From Papaver somniferum (taxonomy: Eukaryota > Streptophyta > Magnoliopsida > Ranunculales > Papaveraceae), in contig NC_039361.1 in assembly GCF_003573695.1 (NCBI RefSeq), positions 101,062,279 through 101,126,278 on the forward strand: a stretch of 64,000 nucleotides of DNA. Reading direction: 5' to 3'. The position numbers were made by a program, and so were the translations under genes. The notes beneath the pieces are model-generated. The model was given only the letters and a program-made list of their open reading frames with translations, was not told the DNA's origin and did no database searches. Shown here piece by piece: positions 45,653 through 55,936 of the stretch (within the stretch, counting starts at the first letter, position 1; every line of letters starts with the position of its first letter).

Positions 45653-47131
45653 TGATAGACACATTTTTGTGTCTAATTTGTCCTCAATGTCCGTATTATT
45701 GGAACTCTATTTTTGTAGTAATATTGTGTTTTTATGTATTTTTAGGAAATAAACATTTTTGGAAAATTCGGCTCGAAAAGTTGATTTTGGCACCCAGAGG
45801 ACAAGTGTTATTCGGACTCTCGCTTTTGGATAAGGGGTAACCTAATTACTAAGGGGCACCCCCAGGTCACCCCCAAGACAGCTGCTATTCGTACCCCTAC
45901 TCTGGATAGGGGACTACCAGTTTCTTTCCCATTTGAAACGATTTTGGCGGGAAATTTCTAAACAGTTCTGGCATAATTTCGATCGTTAAAATGAAGGGGT
46001 TATGGGTCGATTCAATGGATGAAATTTGGTATAGAGATGTGATATAGGTTAAGGAACATAGTATGGGTGACATGATCGATCAAATTTGGATGGAATTTTC
46101 GGTATGATTCACACACCCAAAACAGAGCACGTGTACTGTAACACGAGAAAAATTGAAGTTCTTGTGTACATGGGGGAGTTCTGATGGCGTTGAAAGAGTG
46201 TTGAGGCGTGAATAAGTCGAATGGGAGCGTGCAGGAAGCAAGTTGACGTGAGAAAATTCTTTAAATGGCAATTATTCTCTATTTTTGGCAGCGAGGAATA
46301 ATCGAATTAAAGAGAGTATATACGCAATCAATGGTCGGATTTTTGGCCTCAATTCACTATAAATACACGTACAATTGAAGTGAGCCAGGGGTCGAGAGAA
46401 GCAGAAATCAAGAGTTGATGAAACTCTGTTTCTGCTGCTGCTGCTGATGAAGAACACCAAGAACACGAAGAACAGACTCGCAAGGACAGTGGTTTATCAA
46501 TAGTGTCTAAGACGCACAGCCGTGGGTCGCAGTGCAGTCTAAACATCAGCAGCACTTGTATTTTATCGTTCATTCTGTGACGCTTTTTGTGCGTCGCAGA
46601 TTACAGTTTTACACCATTTTCTCTTCTTCTTTCCATTGTAAACATCATTTGAGCAATAAATAAATATTTTGAGCGTGTTTTCTACATGATGAGTTAAACC
46701 CCAACACTGGGACGACGGAGGAGGTCGAATTTCATCCATGTAGTAATTTCATTAATTCTTTTATTTACTTTTTGCACTAATTTTAATTGGATTAAGATTT
46801 TAAATTAATTACTTGTGATTTCATTTGATGGAGTATGCTTAGTCCTAAGGATTTTTGATATGCCATGCTTAAGAAATACAAGTAATATTTTATAAAATCT
46901 ATCTTGGAAATAAACTAGAGTTAATATTTTTTTGTTTTTGAACTATAATTGCTAGAATTAATTTCTGAACCATTTGAAAATGAAAAAAAACGGCCGAATC
47001 TTTAGTCCCAATACTCTTGCCGATATTGTTAATATTTTTTTATATATTTATTTTCTATTAAGTCTAAAAAATTATCCTTCACAAGTCCGAGAGTTTGAAC
47101 CTTATCTCTACAACAACTTGAAAATACATCA
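45653..47131 (+). repeat. Element B 5' LTR, 1479 bp
   Basis: Starts TGATAGACACA with the palindrome at 45656-45675 and ends AAAATACATCA. A good TATA box, TATAAATA, is at 46358-46365. AATAAATAAATATTTTG near 46658 is a poly(A)-signal-like sequence about 300 bp downstream, so the R region probably lies between. Confidence 0.9.
46358..46365 (+). promoter_or_regulatory. TATA box in element B LTR
   Basis: TATAAATA in CACTATAAATACACG; the same box is at 51882-51889 in the other LTR. Confidence 0.6.
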
Positions 47132-47137
47132 AATTTT

Positions 47138-47154
47138 TGGCGCCGCCGACGCGG
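47138..47154 (+). other. Element B primer binding site
   Basis: TGGCGCCGCCGACGCGG, six bases after the LTR end. Tat/Athila-like. Confidence 0.7.
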
Positions 47155-47534
47155 ATTTGTTCTTAGGTAGAATTTTTAGGTTTTTATTATTTTTGATTAT
47201 TCCATTTGTTCTTTTTACGTCTCTTTGGTTGTGTCTTTGTATTACAGGTTTGAAGTTGGATACTAAAGACCTTGGAATCAAAGCTTAAAGCTAAAAGAGA
47301 AGGAAAAAAGACAAAGCAAAAAAATAAAGAAAAAAGAGAGAGGAAAAAAAAAGAGAATTATTTTTTTTTATTTTTTTAGAGACTTTCCATTTTTATTTAT
47401 TTTGTAATTATTATTATTATTTTTTGTATTTATTTTCTTTGGACTGGACTTTGGCAATTTATTTTAATTTTAAACCCTACGGAAGGGTTATATATAAAAA
47501 AAAAATTATATATAAACTGTGTGCAGGGAAGGAC

Positions 47535-47552
47535 GACGATTACTATATCGTC
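47535..47552 (+). ncRNA. Conserved leader hairpin (element B)
   Basis: GACGAT-TACTAT-ATCGTC, a 6-bp stem with a 6-nt loop, in a strongly conserved leader (GGAAGGAC before, TCGGCCCCTCGGGTTCG after). Element A has GACAGT-TACGAT-ACTGTC at the same place: two stem pairs have changed on both sides, keeping pairing. An RNA structure, perhaps a packaging or dimerisation signal, is inferred. Confidence 0.65.
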
Positions 47553-48226
47553 TCGGCCCCTCGGGTTCGTACATGACATTGGAGTCGTGGCCCGAGTCGA
47601 CTTCAACGTTTCGTCCCCCGTCTGGTACGGGAGGTAAGTCCATCGAAACACTCGCGAATCTCCTGTAAGCGAGTTACTGTATTCCTTAAGGTGATTCATT
47701 GATTGAGGGCGAATTTGGACTGTTTTTAAATTCCTAGTAAAGGGCGAGGCCTGGCCAATACAAGATAAGGGTTGAGATTTCATCACCGTTCCCTTCTTGC
47801 CCGCCTTAGGAAAACGAAACCAAACGCGAACCTAAGCTTTAAAATTTGGAATAAAACGAGACCTATAGGGTAACGAGCTTAGTAGGAAAGTCGTTCGAAA
47901 AATATTGGTTACTCTTTTAGCATACTTCGAAGGTCATGATGGTCTCTGTGAGTTGAATGCGTGACTGCGCCGCCTTGTGATAGCGGTGAGGCCTTAGGTA
48001 TCAAAGCTCCACTGAGCTTCCCTCGCCTCAATTCAACTTACTTTGACTCGGATTGATTCCATAGGGGTTTGCTTAAATTGTAACGAATTCCCTTTCGAAG
48101 GATTAGAAGCTGGTCTAGAAACAATCTAAGTGGAGCCATCATGCTTGTTGTTTGATAGATTTTATAGGTTTGATTTGGTCGAGTCAGCCTTGTTTGTGAT
48201 TGTGTAGAATTCTCTTGCAATTAAGA

Positions 48227-49879
48227 ATATCGAACTGGTATGATAGATGCCAATACAATGATTATCGACCTGAATTTGAATATGAACATCATCCTTTCTA
48301 TGACCATGTTGGGAATAGTGGTTGGGAACGCCATCATTTGGAAGGATATGGGTCATACCCTGGTGAGCCCAATTACTATCCACACATGCATCAGTCTTAC
48401 GAGCAAGAAGATTATAGTACTAGTTCTTCGTCTCTAGAGGATACAATCAAACTATTGAAAAGTAGTACTTTTTATGATCCCTCTGTTCCTATTCCTCCTT
48501 TAGAAGAGTCCCTCAGGGAGTTAGCTGAGTCGACGCGTAAGTTAGCTGAGATGAATAGTGTAATTCTAGACGAAAGAACTATAATAATGAGTGAACTTTC
48601 TATAGAGGAATCCCTCAAGCTGATGGCTGAGATGAACGAAAGACTTGCTCGAAATAATCTTACTTTCTAATATAGTGTTTCCAATAATACCCTTAAAAAT
48701 GAGGATAGTTATTTTCATAATCAAGATGACAAGGTAGAATTGGTAGCACTTTTTTGATGAGGTTCGATCTTTTTCATGTTATTATGATGAGGATAGTGTT
48801 GATGGAGAATCATACTTATGTAGGAATAGTGATCAGGAAATGGTTACTCCAATTGAGCTTTACAATGATAATATTATTTCTAGTTCAAATCCAAATAATT
48901 TTAATAATTATTCACCTATTCAAAAGGACGAGGATTTGACTAGAGATACCCTCGTTTTAGACGATGTAGTATTTCCTGTTTACAAAGCCGATAATGATTT
49001 AGAGGAACGAGTTTATTCTGAGAATAATGTTTTAGAGTCTAGCGATTTAGAAACAATAGTCTTAGACGAAGAAGATGAACTCGTAGATATGAGTGAGGAT
49101 GAACCTGACTTAGAAGAATCAATTGACCATTTCCAGGAATCTGATGACCTAGAAATTAGGGAAGTTGTGACTAGTCTTTCTAGAGACACAGAAAACTCTA
49201 AGTTTGGGGGTGATTATCATTCTCCATGTGCTTTAACTCTTAGAAAGTTCCCTCGTGTAGGACTTGACATTTATGCCTCAACCATATTACAAGATTATCT
49301 TCATACATGTTTTCCCGAACCTAATGATGTCCATAGAGAAGCTCAGTTGTTAGAAACCCATCCTCTGGTTGATATGGTTAACCCAGGCTATGATACCAAG
49401 ATTGACTTTGTTTTCCCACCAAAACTTTTCTTCCAATTGTGGGAACATATGATTTCAGATGTGTCGGATATTAAGTTTTGAGACTAAACCTAATTACTTT
49501 AGGATTAGGGTCGACACATTTTCTTAAGAATGACCATTATTATGGTCAACTTTGTAAGTCATATCTGATTGACTTAGAGGATCCGCAATTATTTAGGTTA
49601 TTACTTCGTGATTCTAAGTTCGTATTTGAGTTTTTACAGACTCTAAGACCTAGTGATTCGGATCCCATCTATGAAGAAACGCAGCCAATGAAAATATTCT
49701 ATTTAGACCCTTTCATAGAACCTGAACCTGAACCGCAATTAGCGATAGCTTTCAGGAAACTAGGTAAGGGCATGCTATTCTTGTCCATTTTCTTGGTTCA
49801 CTGCAGTTTCCTATGGTCAGCTCTATTTGGTTTTGAAGACCCACAGTTATTTCGACTGTTACTTTATGGTTCGAGTTGA
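48227..49879 (+). pseudogene. Element B acidic protein, broken copy
   Basis: Homologous to the element A protein, in three pieces: to 48670 (SNWYDRCQYNDYRPEFEY ... NERLARNNLTF), 48840-49481 and 49478-49879. The A start ATGTCG is ATATCG here, a stop follows NNLTF where A has Gln, a frame change lies near 48750 and another near 49480. The A frame break is absent: B reads EDELVDMSEDEPD without interruption, so the ancestor had one long ORF. The C-terminal piece keeps the hydrophobic stretch and the DPQLFRLLL repeat. Confidence 0.8.
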
Positions 49880-49924
49880 CCAATCCTTTTCTAAGTATGG
49901 CTGAAGACTTTAAACTTAGCACTT

Positions 49925-49941
49925 ATTGGGAGGTAACCCAA
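49925..49941 (+). other. TTGGGAGGTAACCCAA inverted repeat (element B)
   Basis: TTGGG-AGGTAA-CCCAA, just after the ORF. Same in element A at about 54731. A similar GGGAGGYAACCC motif is known from Tat/Athila-type elements. Confidence 0.6.
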
Positions 49942-50033
49942 TCTCATGCAACACGGTAATATCCTTCTTTAACTCTTTTGCTTCAAATAGTAACCGTTTC
50001 TCCTTGTTCATGCTTTTAATTTCATCTTTAGAA

Positions 50034-50073
50034 CATTGAGGACAATGTTAGATTTAAGTTTGGGGGTATGGGA
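50034..50073 (+). other. Hairpin and internal polypurine tract (element B)
   Basis: AACATTG-AGGA-CAATGTT inverted repeat followed by AAGTTTGGGGGTATGGGA (50056-50073), nearly the same as the terminal tract before 51177. A second, internal plus-strand primer is suggested. Confidence 0.6.
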
Positions 50074-50614
50074 GAAACTTTTTAGTTGCAATTTTTAAAC
50101 TCCAGAGCCTAGAAATTTATGTCTATTAAGGTTTGCACTAACCAATCTAAGTGGATGGGAACATCTTGGTTGTAGGAGTTGAGGAACCAATCTGATTAGA
50201 TGGAAACATCGAAAGAGTCTATTCATAAAAGCACAGAGCTCAGGTGTTAGAAATAACATGATAGTTGCACCATATCTCGTTGAGTCCTTTTCATTTTTTT
50301 ATTTTATTTTATTTTTTCATTTTAAACTGTGTTTCTCTAAGTGATTAGGTGGGGCACACGATTCAAGTTGTTACCACTGCTAGGATGAATTAGAGTGACT
50401 GAGTTACTAAAAAAAAAAAAGACCGGACCAGTTAGACCAATCGGAATAAGTATTAACACTTGGATAGCAATATGCGTGTGTTCTCCCTGTTTCCGTCGCC
50501 TAAGCAAGCGTGGAATGCAGGACCCGTGGGAACTATCGTGTAATCTGCTGACAAGAAGCATGCGCTGGGATCAAAAAGATCTATTCATGCCGTTAAGTTA
50601 AAAAAAATGTTATT

Positions 50615-50740
50615 GTTCTGTCAACTGCTGGTTCCCTTGTATTTGCCAGTTTGTTGATCTAGATTTAAGTTATTGACCACTGGTTCCCTTGTATATGCCA
50701 GTTGTGTTGTTATTAGTCAGACCGGTATCTCAGTCCATTA
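50615..50740 (+). repeat. Tandem repeat with CTGGTTCCCTTGTAT...TGCCAGT
   Basis: Two units of about 60 bp (CTGGTTCCCTTGTATTTGCC, then CTGGTTCCCTTGTATATGCC). CTGG...CCAG within each unit can pair. Element A has two units at about 55300-55395. Confidence 0.7.
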
Positions 50741-51161
50741 GGATAGGTTCATTCTGGAAGTGGCCTTCAGACAGATATGTGAAACATCGATCATTTGGTT
50801 AACATCAAAACCATCTACATTTTTCTATTTCCATATCCTTTTTCTATCCATATGATTAGTTTGACTCCGAATATGATATCCATAGTGCAACTATCTGAGG
50901 AGAGCTCTGTCACTTTATATGAATTTTAGTATGCTTGAGTGCAAACTCGTGTACAACAATTGGAACTTCGCATCAGGGTACTTCCTCCTATTTTCAATAA
51001 GTATGCCAACCAAGGAGATTCTTTAGTGCCTTCCAAGGTTCTGCATAGATAAGCTAAGGTCTGGAGTAATGGTTTTGTGGGCACACCTCTGATAAACCCT
51101 CCCGAGATTAACTTGGTTTTATTTATTTTTTATTAGTTTTGCTCGAGGATTAGCAAATAAT

Positions 51162-51176
51162 AAGTTTGGGGGTATT
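51162..51176 (+). other. Terminal polypurine tract (element B)
   Basis: AAGTTTGGGGGTATT ending at the base before the 3' LTR. Confidence 0.75.
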
Positions 51177-52681
51177 TGATAGACACATTTTTGTGTCTAA
51201 TTTGTCCTCAATGTCCGTATTGTTGGAACTCTATTTTTGTAGTAATATTGTGTTTTTATGTATTTTTAGGAAATAAACATTTTTGGAAAATTCGGCTCGA
51301 AAAGTTGATTTTGGCACCCAGAGGACAAGTGTTATTCGGACTCTCGCTTTTGGATAAGGGGTAACCTAATTACTAAGGGACACCCACAGGTCACCCCCAA
51401 GGCATCTGCTATTCGCACTCCTACTCTGGATAGGGGACTACCAGTTTCTTTCCCATTTGAAACGATTTTGGCGGGAAATTTCTAAACAGTTCTGGCATAA
51501 TTTCGATCGTTAAAATGAAGGGGTTATGGGTCGATTCAATGGCTGAAATTTGGTATAGAGATGTGATATAGGTTAAGGAACATAGTATGGGTGACATGAT
51601 CGATCAAATTTGGATGGAATTTTCGGTATGATTCACACACCCAAAACAGAGCACGTGTACTGTAACACGAGAAAAATTGAAGTTCTTGTGTACATGGGGG
51701 AGTTCTGCTGGCGTTGGAAGAGTGTTGAGGCGTGAATAAGTCGAATGGGAGCGTGCAGGAAGCAAGTTGACGTGAGAAAATTCTTTAAATGGCAATTATT
51801 CTCTATTTTTGGCAGCGAGGAATAATCGAATTAAAGAGAGTATATACGCAATCAATGATCGGATTTTTGGCCTCAATTCACTATAAATACACGTACAATT
51901 GAAGTGAGCCAGGGGTCGAGAGTTTGGGGTCGAGAGAAGGTCCAGAGAAGCAGAAATCAAGAGTTGATGAAACTCTGTTTCTGCTGCTGCTGATGATGAA
52001 GAACACCAAGAACACGAAGAACAGACTTGCAAGGACAGTGGTTTATCAACAGTGTCTAAGACGCACAGCCGTGGGTCACAGTGCAGTCTAAACATCAGCA
52101 GCACTTGTATTTTATCGTTCATTCTGTGACGCTTTTTGTGCGTCGCAGATTACAGTTTTACACCATTTTCTCTTCTTCTCTCCATTGTAAACATCATTTG
52201 AGCAATAAATAAATATTTTGAGCGTGTTTTCTACATGATGAGTTAAACCCCAACACTGGGACGACGGAGGAGGTCGAATTTCATCCATGTGGTAATTTCA
52301 TTAATTCTTTTATTTACTTTTTGCACTAATTTTAATTGGATTAAGATTTTAAATTAATTACTTGTGATTTCATTTGATGGAGTATGCTTAGTCCTAAGGA
52401 TTTTTGATATGCCATGCTTAAGAAATACAAGTAATATTTTATAAAATCTATCTTGGAAATAAACTAGAGTTAACATTTGTTTTTTTTTGAACTATAATTG
52501 CTAGAATTAATTTCTGAACCATTTGAAAATGAAAAAAAACGGACGAATCTTTAGTCCCAGTACTCTTGCCGATATTGTTAATATTTTTTGTATATATTTA
52601 TTTTCTATTAAGTCTAAAAAATTATCCTTCAAAAGTCCGAGAGTTTGAACCTTATCTCTACAACAACTTCAAAATACATCA
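51177..52681 (+). repeat. Element B 3' LTR, 1505 bp
   Basis: Near-identical to 45653-47131; carries an extra GAGAGTTTGGGGTC-type duplication near 51920. Palindrome at 51180-51199. Confidence 0.92.
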
Positions 52682-53064
52682 GAATCCGAAAGGAGTGAAG
52701 AAGAATATTTTGTATGTAGTTATTTTGTTTATTTTTAGAAACTGTAAATATGATTTTATTTTTGTAATTTTTCTTTTCCTTTTTGGAAATTTTTATTTTT
52801 GGACTTTATTTTGGACTGGACATTATTATTATTTTGAAACCCTAAGGAAGAGTTAAAAATTAAATATAAATTGTTTGCAGGGAAGGACGACAGTTACGAT
52901 ACTGTCTCGGCCCCTCGGGTTCGTACACTGACATTGGAGTCGGTGGCCTGAGTCGACTTCAACGGTTCATCGCCCGTCTGGTATGGGAGGTAAGACTCTA
53001 TCCACCCACGAATCCACTGTCAGTGGGTTTTATTTTGTGTGACAATTCACACCCCTGCAGTAGA
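52682..53064 (+). other. Leader of element A (right part)
   Basis: Continues element A after B. It contains the conserved GCAGGGAAGGACGAC block and the hairpin at 52889-52906. GGGAG/GTAAGAC at about 52990 and CCCTGCAG/TAGA just before the ATG would allow a ~70-base intron (inference). Confidence 0.55.
52889..52906 (+). ncRNA. Conserved leader hairpin (element A)
   Basis: GACAGT-TACGAT-ACTGTC, the covarying partner of 47535-47552 in element B. The flanking GGAAGGAC and TCGGCCCCTCGGGTTCG are identical. Confidence 0.65.
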
Positions 53065-53862
53065 ATGTCGAACTGGTATCACAATAGCCAATACAACGAA
53101 TATCCTACTGAGTTTCAAAATGGAAGTTACTACTTTGACCATAGTGTGAATAGTGGTTGGGAACATCAGCCTTTTGAAGATTATGGTCCATACCATGGTG
53201 AGCCCAATTACTATCCACATACGCACCGGTCATATGAGAAAAATTCTTATATTTCTCCTTTAGAAGAGTCTCTCAGGAAATTTGAAGAGTCGACACGTAG
53301 GATAGCTGAGATGAATAACTTAGTTTATGACGAAAGAAAACTTTCTATAGAGGAATCCCTCAAGCTGATAGCTGAGACGAACGAAAGAATTGCTCGAAAT
53401 AATCTTAATTTTCAATACAGTGTCTCCAATAATACCCTTGAAAATGAGGATAGTTATTTGCATAAACAGGACGACGAGGATAAAATTGGTTACACTACTT
53501 GTTTAGATGAGGTTCAACCATTTTCATGTTCTTATAATGATGATTATGATGAGGATAATGTTGATGAAGAATTTGAAATATGTAGGTATAGTGATCAGGA
53601 ATTTGTTACTCCAATTAAGCTTTACGATGATAATATAATTTCTAGTTCAAATCCAAATAATTTTAATAATTATGCACCTATTCAAAAGGACGAGGATTTG
53701 ACTAGAGATACCCCCGTTTTAGACGATGTAGTATTTCCTGTTTACGAAGTCGATAATGGTTTAGAGGAACGAGTTTATTCTGAGAATACTGTTTTAGAGT
53801 CCCAGGACTTAGAAACATTAGTCTTAGACGAAGAAGATGAACTCGTGGAGCTTTTAATATGA
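53065..53862 (+). CDS. Element A acidic protein, N-terminal frame (265 aa)
   Basis: Start chosen at 53065 (ATGTCGAACTGGTATC, MSNWYHNSQYNEYP) because homology with element B begins there; an ATG at 53023 is in frame but not conserved. The N-terminus is rich in Tyr/Asn/His/Gly/Pro (GYGPYHGEPNYYPH type). A Glu/Arg/Ala-rich amphipathic stretch follows, with repeated SLRKFEESTRRIAEMNN and SLKLIAETNERIARNN units, likely a coiled coil (about residues 70-125). The rest is very acidic (Asp/Glu runs). No zinc knuckle, protease or polymerase motif. The stop TGA overlaps the ATG of the next frame (ATGA). Element B shows these were one frame. Function unknown; a gag-like structural or accessory role is a guess. 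Confidence 0.7.
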   Translation: MSNWYHNSQYNEYPTEFQNGSYYFDHSVNSGWEHQPFEDYGPYHGEPNYYPHTHRSYEKNSYISPLEESLRKFEESTRRIAEMNNLVYDERKLSIEESLKLIAETNERIARNNLNFQYSVSNNTLENEDSYLHKQDDEDKIGYTTCLDEVQPFSCSYNDDYDEDNVDEEFEICRYSDQEFVTPIKLYDDNIISSSNPNNFNNYAPIQKDEDLTRDTPVLDDVVFPVYEVDNGLEERVYSENTVLESQDLETLVLDEEDELVELLI

Positions 53863-54686
53863 GTGAGGATGCATCACCTGAGTATAATCTACACGAAGAA
53901 ATTGACCATTTTCAGGATTCTGATGATCTAGAAATTAGGGAAATTGTAGCTAGTCTATCTAGAGACACCCAAAACTCTAAGTTTGGGGGTGATTATCATT
54001 CTCCTTGTGCCTTACCTTTAGATCTTACAGAGATGCCTCACTTGGGACTTGACATAAGTGATTCAACCGTTTTAAAAGATTATCTTCATACACGTTTTCC
54101 TGAACCTAGTGATGTCCATAAGGAAGTTCAGTTGTTAGAAACCCGTCCTCTGGTTGATGTGGTTTTCCCAGGCTATGATACCAAGATTGACTTTATTTTC
54201 CCACCAAATATTTTTCTTCCAAATATGGGGATGTATGAATTTCAAATGTCTCAGTTACTGAGTTTTGAGACTAAACCTAAGTACTTTAGGATATTAGAAA
54301 CGACACATTTGCCTAAGATTGACCATCACTTTCATCGTGGTCAAATGTGTGAGTCAAAACTGATTGACTTTAAAGATCCGCAATTGTTCAGGTTATTATT
54401 ATGTGCTTCTAAGCTTTTACTTGAGTTTTTCCAGACTCTAATACCTGAACCGGATCTTAGCTACGAGGAAACGCAACCCATGAAAATATTTTATTTGGAC
54501 CCAGTTATAGAACCTGAACCTGAACCACAGCTAGATGTAGTTGTCTTAAACAGGAAACTAGACAAGGGTGAGCTTTATTTGTTTATTTTCTTGACAGGTT
54601 GTAGATTCCTTTTACTTGTGATAGCTCTATTTGGTTTTGATGACCCAAAGATATTTCGGCTATTACTTTATGATTTTATAAGGTGA
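53859..54686 (+). CDS. Element A acidic protein, C-terminal frame (275 aa)
   Basis: Starts MSEDASPEYN, overlapping the previous stop by 4 bases. An acidic first part contains SLSRDTQNSKFGGDYHSPC, then RPLVDVVFPGYDTKIDFIFPP and a TQPMKIFYLDP motif, all shared with element B. Near the C-terminus, residues about 239-260 form a hydrophobic segment long enough to span a membrane (LYLFIFLTG...LLLVIALFGF), followed by DDPKIFRLLLYDF, a repeat of DPQLFRLLL about 100 residues earlier. An 8-base difference from B near 53845 makes the break between the frames, so this is probably a frameshifted single protein. I do not recognise the family. Confidence 0.68.
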   Translation: MSEDASPEYNLHEEIDHFQDSDDLEIREIVASLSRDTQNSKFGGDYHSPCALPLDLTEMPHLGLDISDSTVLKDYLHTRFPEPSDVHKEVQLLETRPLVDVVFPGYDTKIDFIFPPNIFLPNMGMYEFQMSQLLSFETKPKYFRILETTHLPKIDHHFHRGQMCESKLIDFKDPQLFRLLLCASKLLLEFFQTLIPEPDLSYEETQPMKIFYLDPVIEPEPEPQLDVVVLNRKLDKGELYLFIFLTGCRFLLLVIALFGFDDPKIFRLLLYDFIR

Positions 54687-54730
54687 CTAATCCTTTCTTA
54701 GTCTGGATGAAGATATTAAACTTAACACTT

Positions 54731-54880
54731 CTTGGGAGGTAACCCAATATTCATGCGACACGGTAATATCTTTCCTTATCTCTTTTGCTTCAAACGGTAA
54801 CAGTTTCTCCTTGTTCATGCTTTTAATTTCACCTTTGGAACATTGAGGACAATGTTAGATTTAAGTTTGGGGGTATAGGA
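54731..54880 (+). other. Inverted repeats and internal polypurine tract (element A)
   Basis: Carries TTGGG-AGGTAA-CCCAA at about 54731, AACATTG-AGGA-CAATGTT at about 54839, and AAGTTTGGGGGTATAGGA at 54863-54880, in the same order and spacing as element B. Confidence 0.6.
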
Positions 54881-55936
54881 GAAACTTTTTAGTTGCATAA
54901 TTAAACTCCAGATCCTAGAAATTTATGCCTATTAAGGATGGCACTAACCAATCTAAGTGGATGTAAGCATTTTGGTTATAGGAGTTGAGGAACCAATCTG
55001 ACTAGATGGCAACATCTAAAGAGTCTATTCATAAAAGCACAGAGCTCATGTGTTAGAAATAACATGATAGTTTCACCATATCTCGTTGAGTCCTTTTCAC
55101 TTCTGTTTTTATTTTGTTTTGTTTTTAAACTATGTCTCTCTAAGTGATTAGGTGGGGCTCACGATTCAAGTTGTTACCAATGCTAGGGTGAATTAGAGTG
55201 ATTGAGATACAAAAAAAAAGAAGAAAAAGAAAAAAAAAAGAAAAAAAAGAGAAATTGAGACCAGACCATCAGACCAACTGGAATAAATTCAATAAAGTCG
55301 ACCACTGGAACCCTTGTATATGCCAGTTGTGTTGACCTAGAGTTAGGATTATCGACCACTGGTACCCTTGTATATGCCAGTGTGTTGATATTAGTCAGAC
55401 TAGTATCTCAGTCCATTAGGATAGGTTCATTTTGGCGGAGGCCTTCAGACAGATATGAGAAACACCGTTCACCTAGTAAACATCAAAACCATCTATGTTT
55501 TTCTCTATATCCATCTTCTTGATCTATCCATGTGATTAGTTTTGACTCCGAATATTGATGTCCATAGTGCGACTATCTGAGTAGAGCTCTGTAACTTATA
55601 TATGAATTTTAGTATGCTAGAGTGCAAACTCGTGTACAACAATTGGAATTTCGCATCAGGGTACTTCCTCCTGTAGTCAATAAGTATGCCAACCAAGGAG
55701 ATTCTTTAGTGCCTTCCAAGGTTCTGCGTAGATAGTTAGGGTCTGGAGTAAAGGTTTTGTGGGTATATCTCTTGTAATCCCTCCTGAGACTATAACTCGG
55801 CCACTAGGGACACCTAGGGGTTTAAAGGCTTATTGCATACGCTAAATGCAATCGATGATGCCTGCGACAGTGAGTTATGATTTATTTTGTAGATTTGATT
55901 TGCTCGGGTCTAGCAAATAATAAGTTTGGGGGTATT
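54881..55936. other. 3' non-coding region of element A
   Basis: No coding sequence. It contains an A/G-only run (about 55210-55250), the tandem CTGG-ACCCTTGTATATGCCAG repeat and, at 55922-55936, the terminal tract AAGTTTGGGGGTATT. Confidence 0.6.

Larger units (their letters stand above)
50074..51176. other. 3' non-coding region of element B
   Basis: No coding sequence. It holds a tandem repeat (see 50615-50740) and a ~200-bp segment (about 50400-50600) absent from element A. It ends in the terminal polypurine tract. Confidence 0.6.
45653..52681 (+). mobile_element. Element B: relative of A, nested in the leader of A
   Basis: 7029 bp between exact GAATC repeats (45648-45652 and 52682-52686). 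LTRs 45653-47131 and 51177-52681 are nearly identical by eye apart from a ~25-bp duplication in the right one, so it is young. Primer site at 47138, terminal polypurine tract AAGTTTGGGGGTATT before 51177. The interior matches that of A in order (leader hairpin, acidic protein, TTGGGAGGTAACCCAA, internal purine tract, tandem repeat), but its LTRs are a distinct subfamily. No polymerase genes. It sits 184 bp into the interior of A. Confidence 0.92.

Noticed and set aside
45653..52681. Autonomous Gypsy element
   Set aside because: No gag zinc knuckle, protease, RT, RNase H or integrase motif is present in any frame of the interior of A or B.
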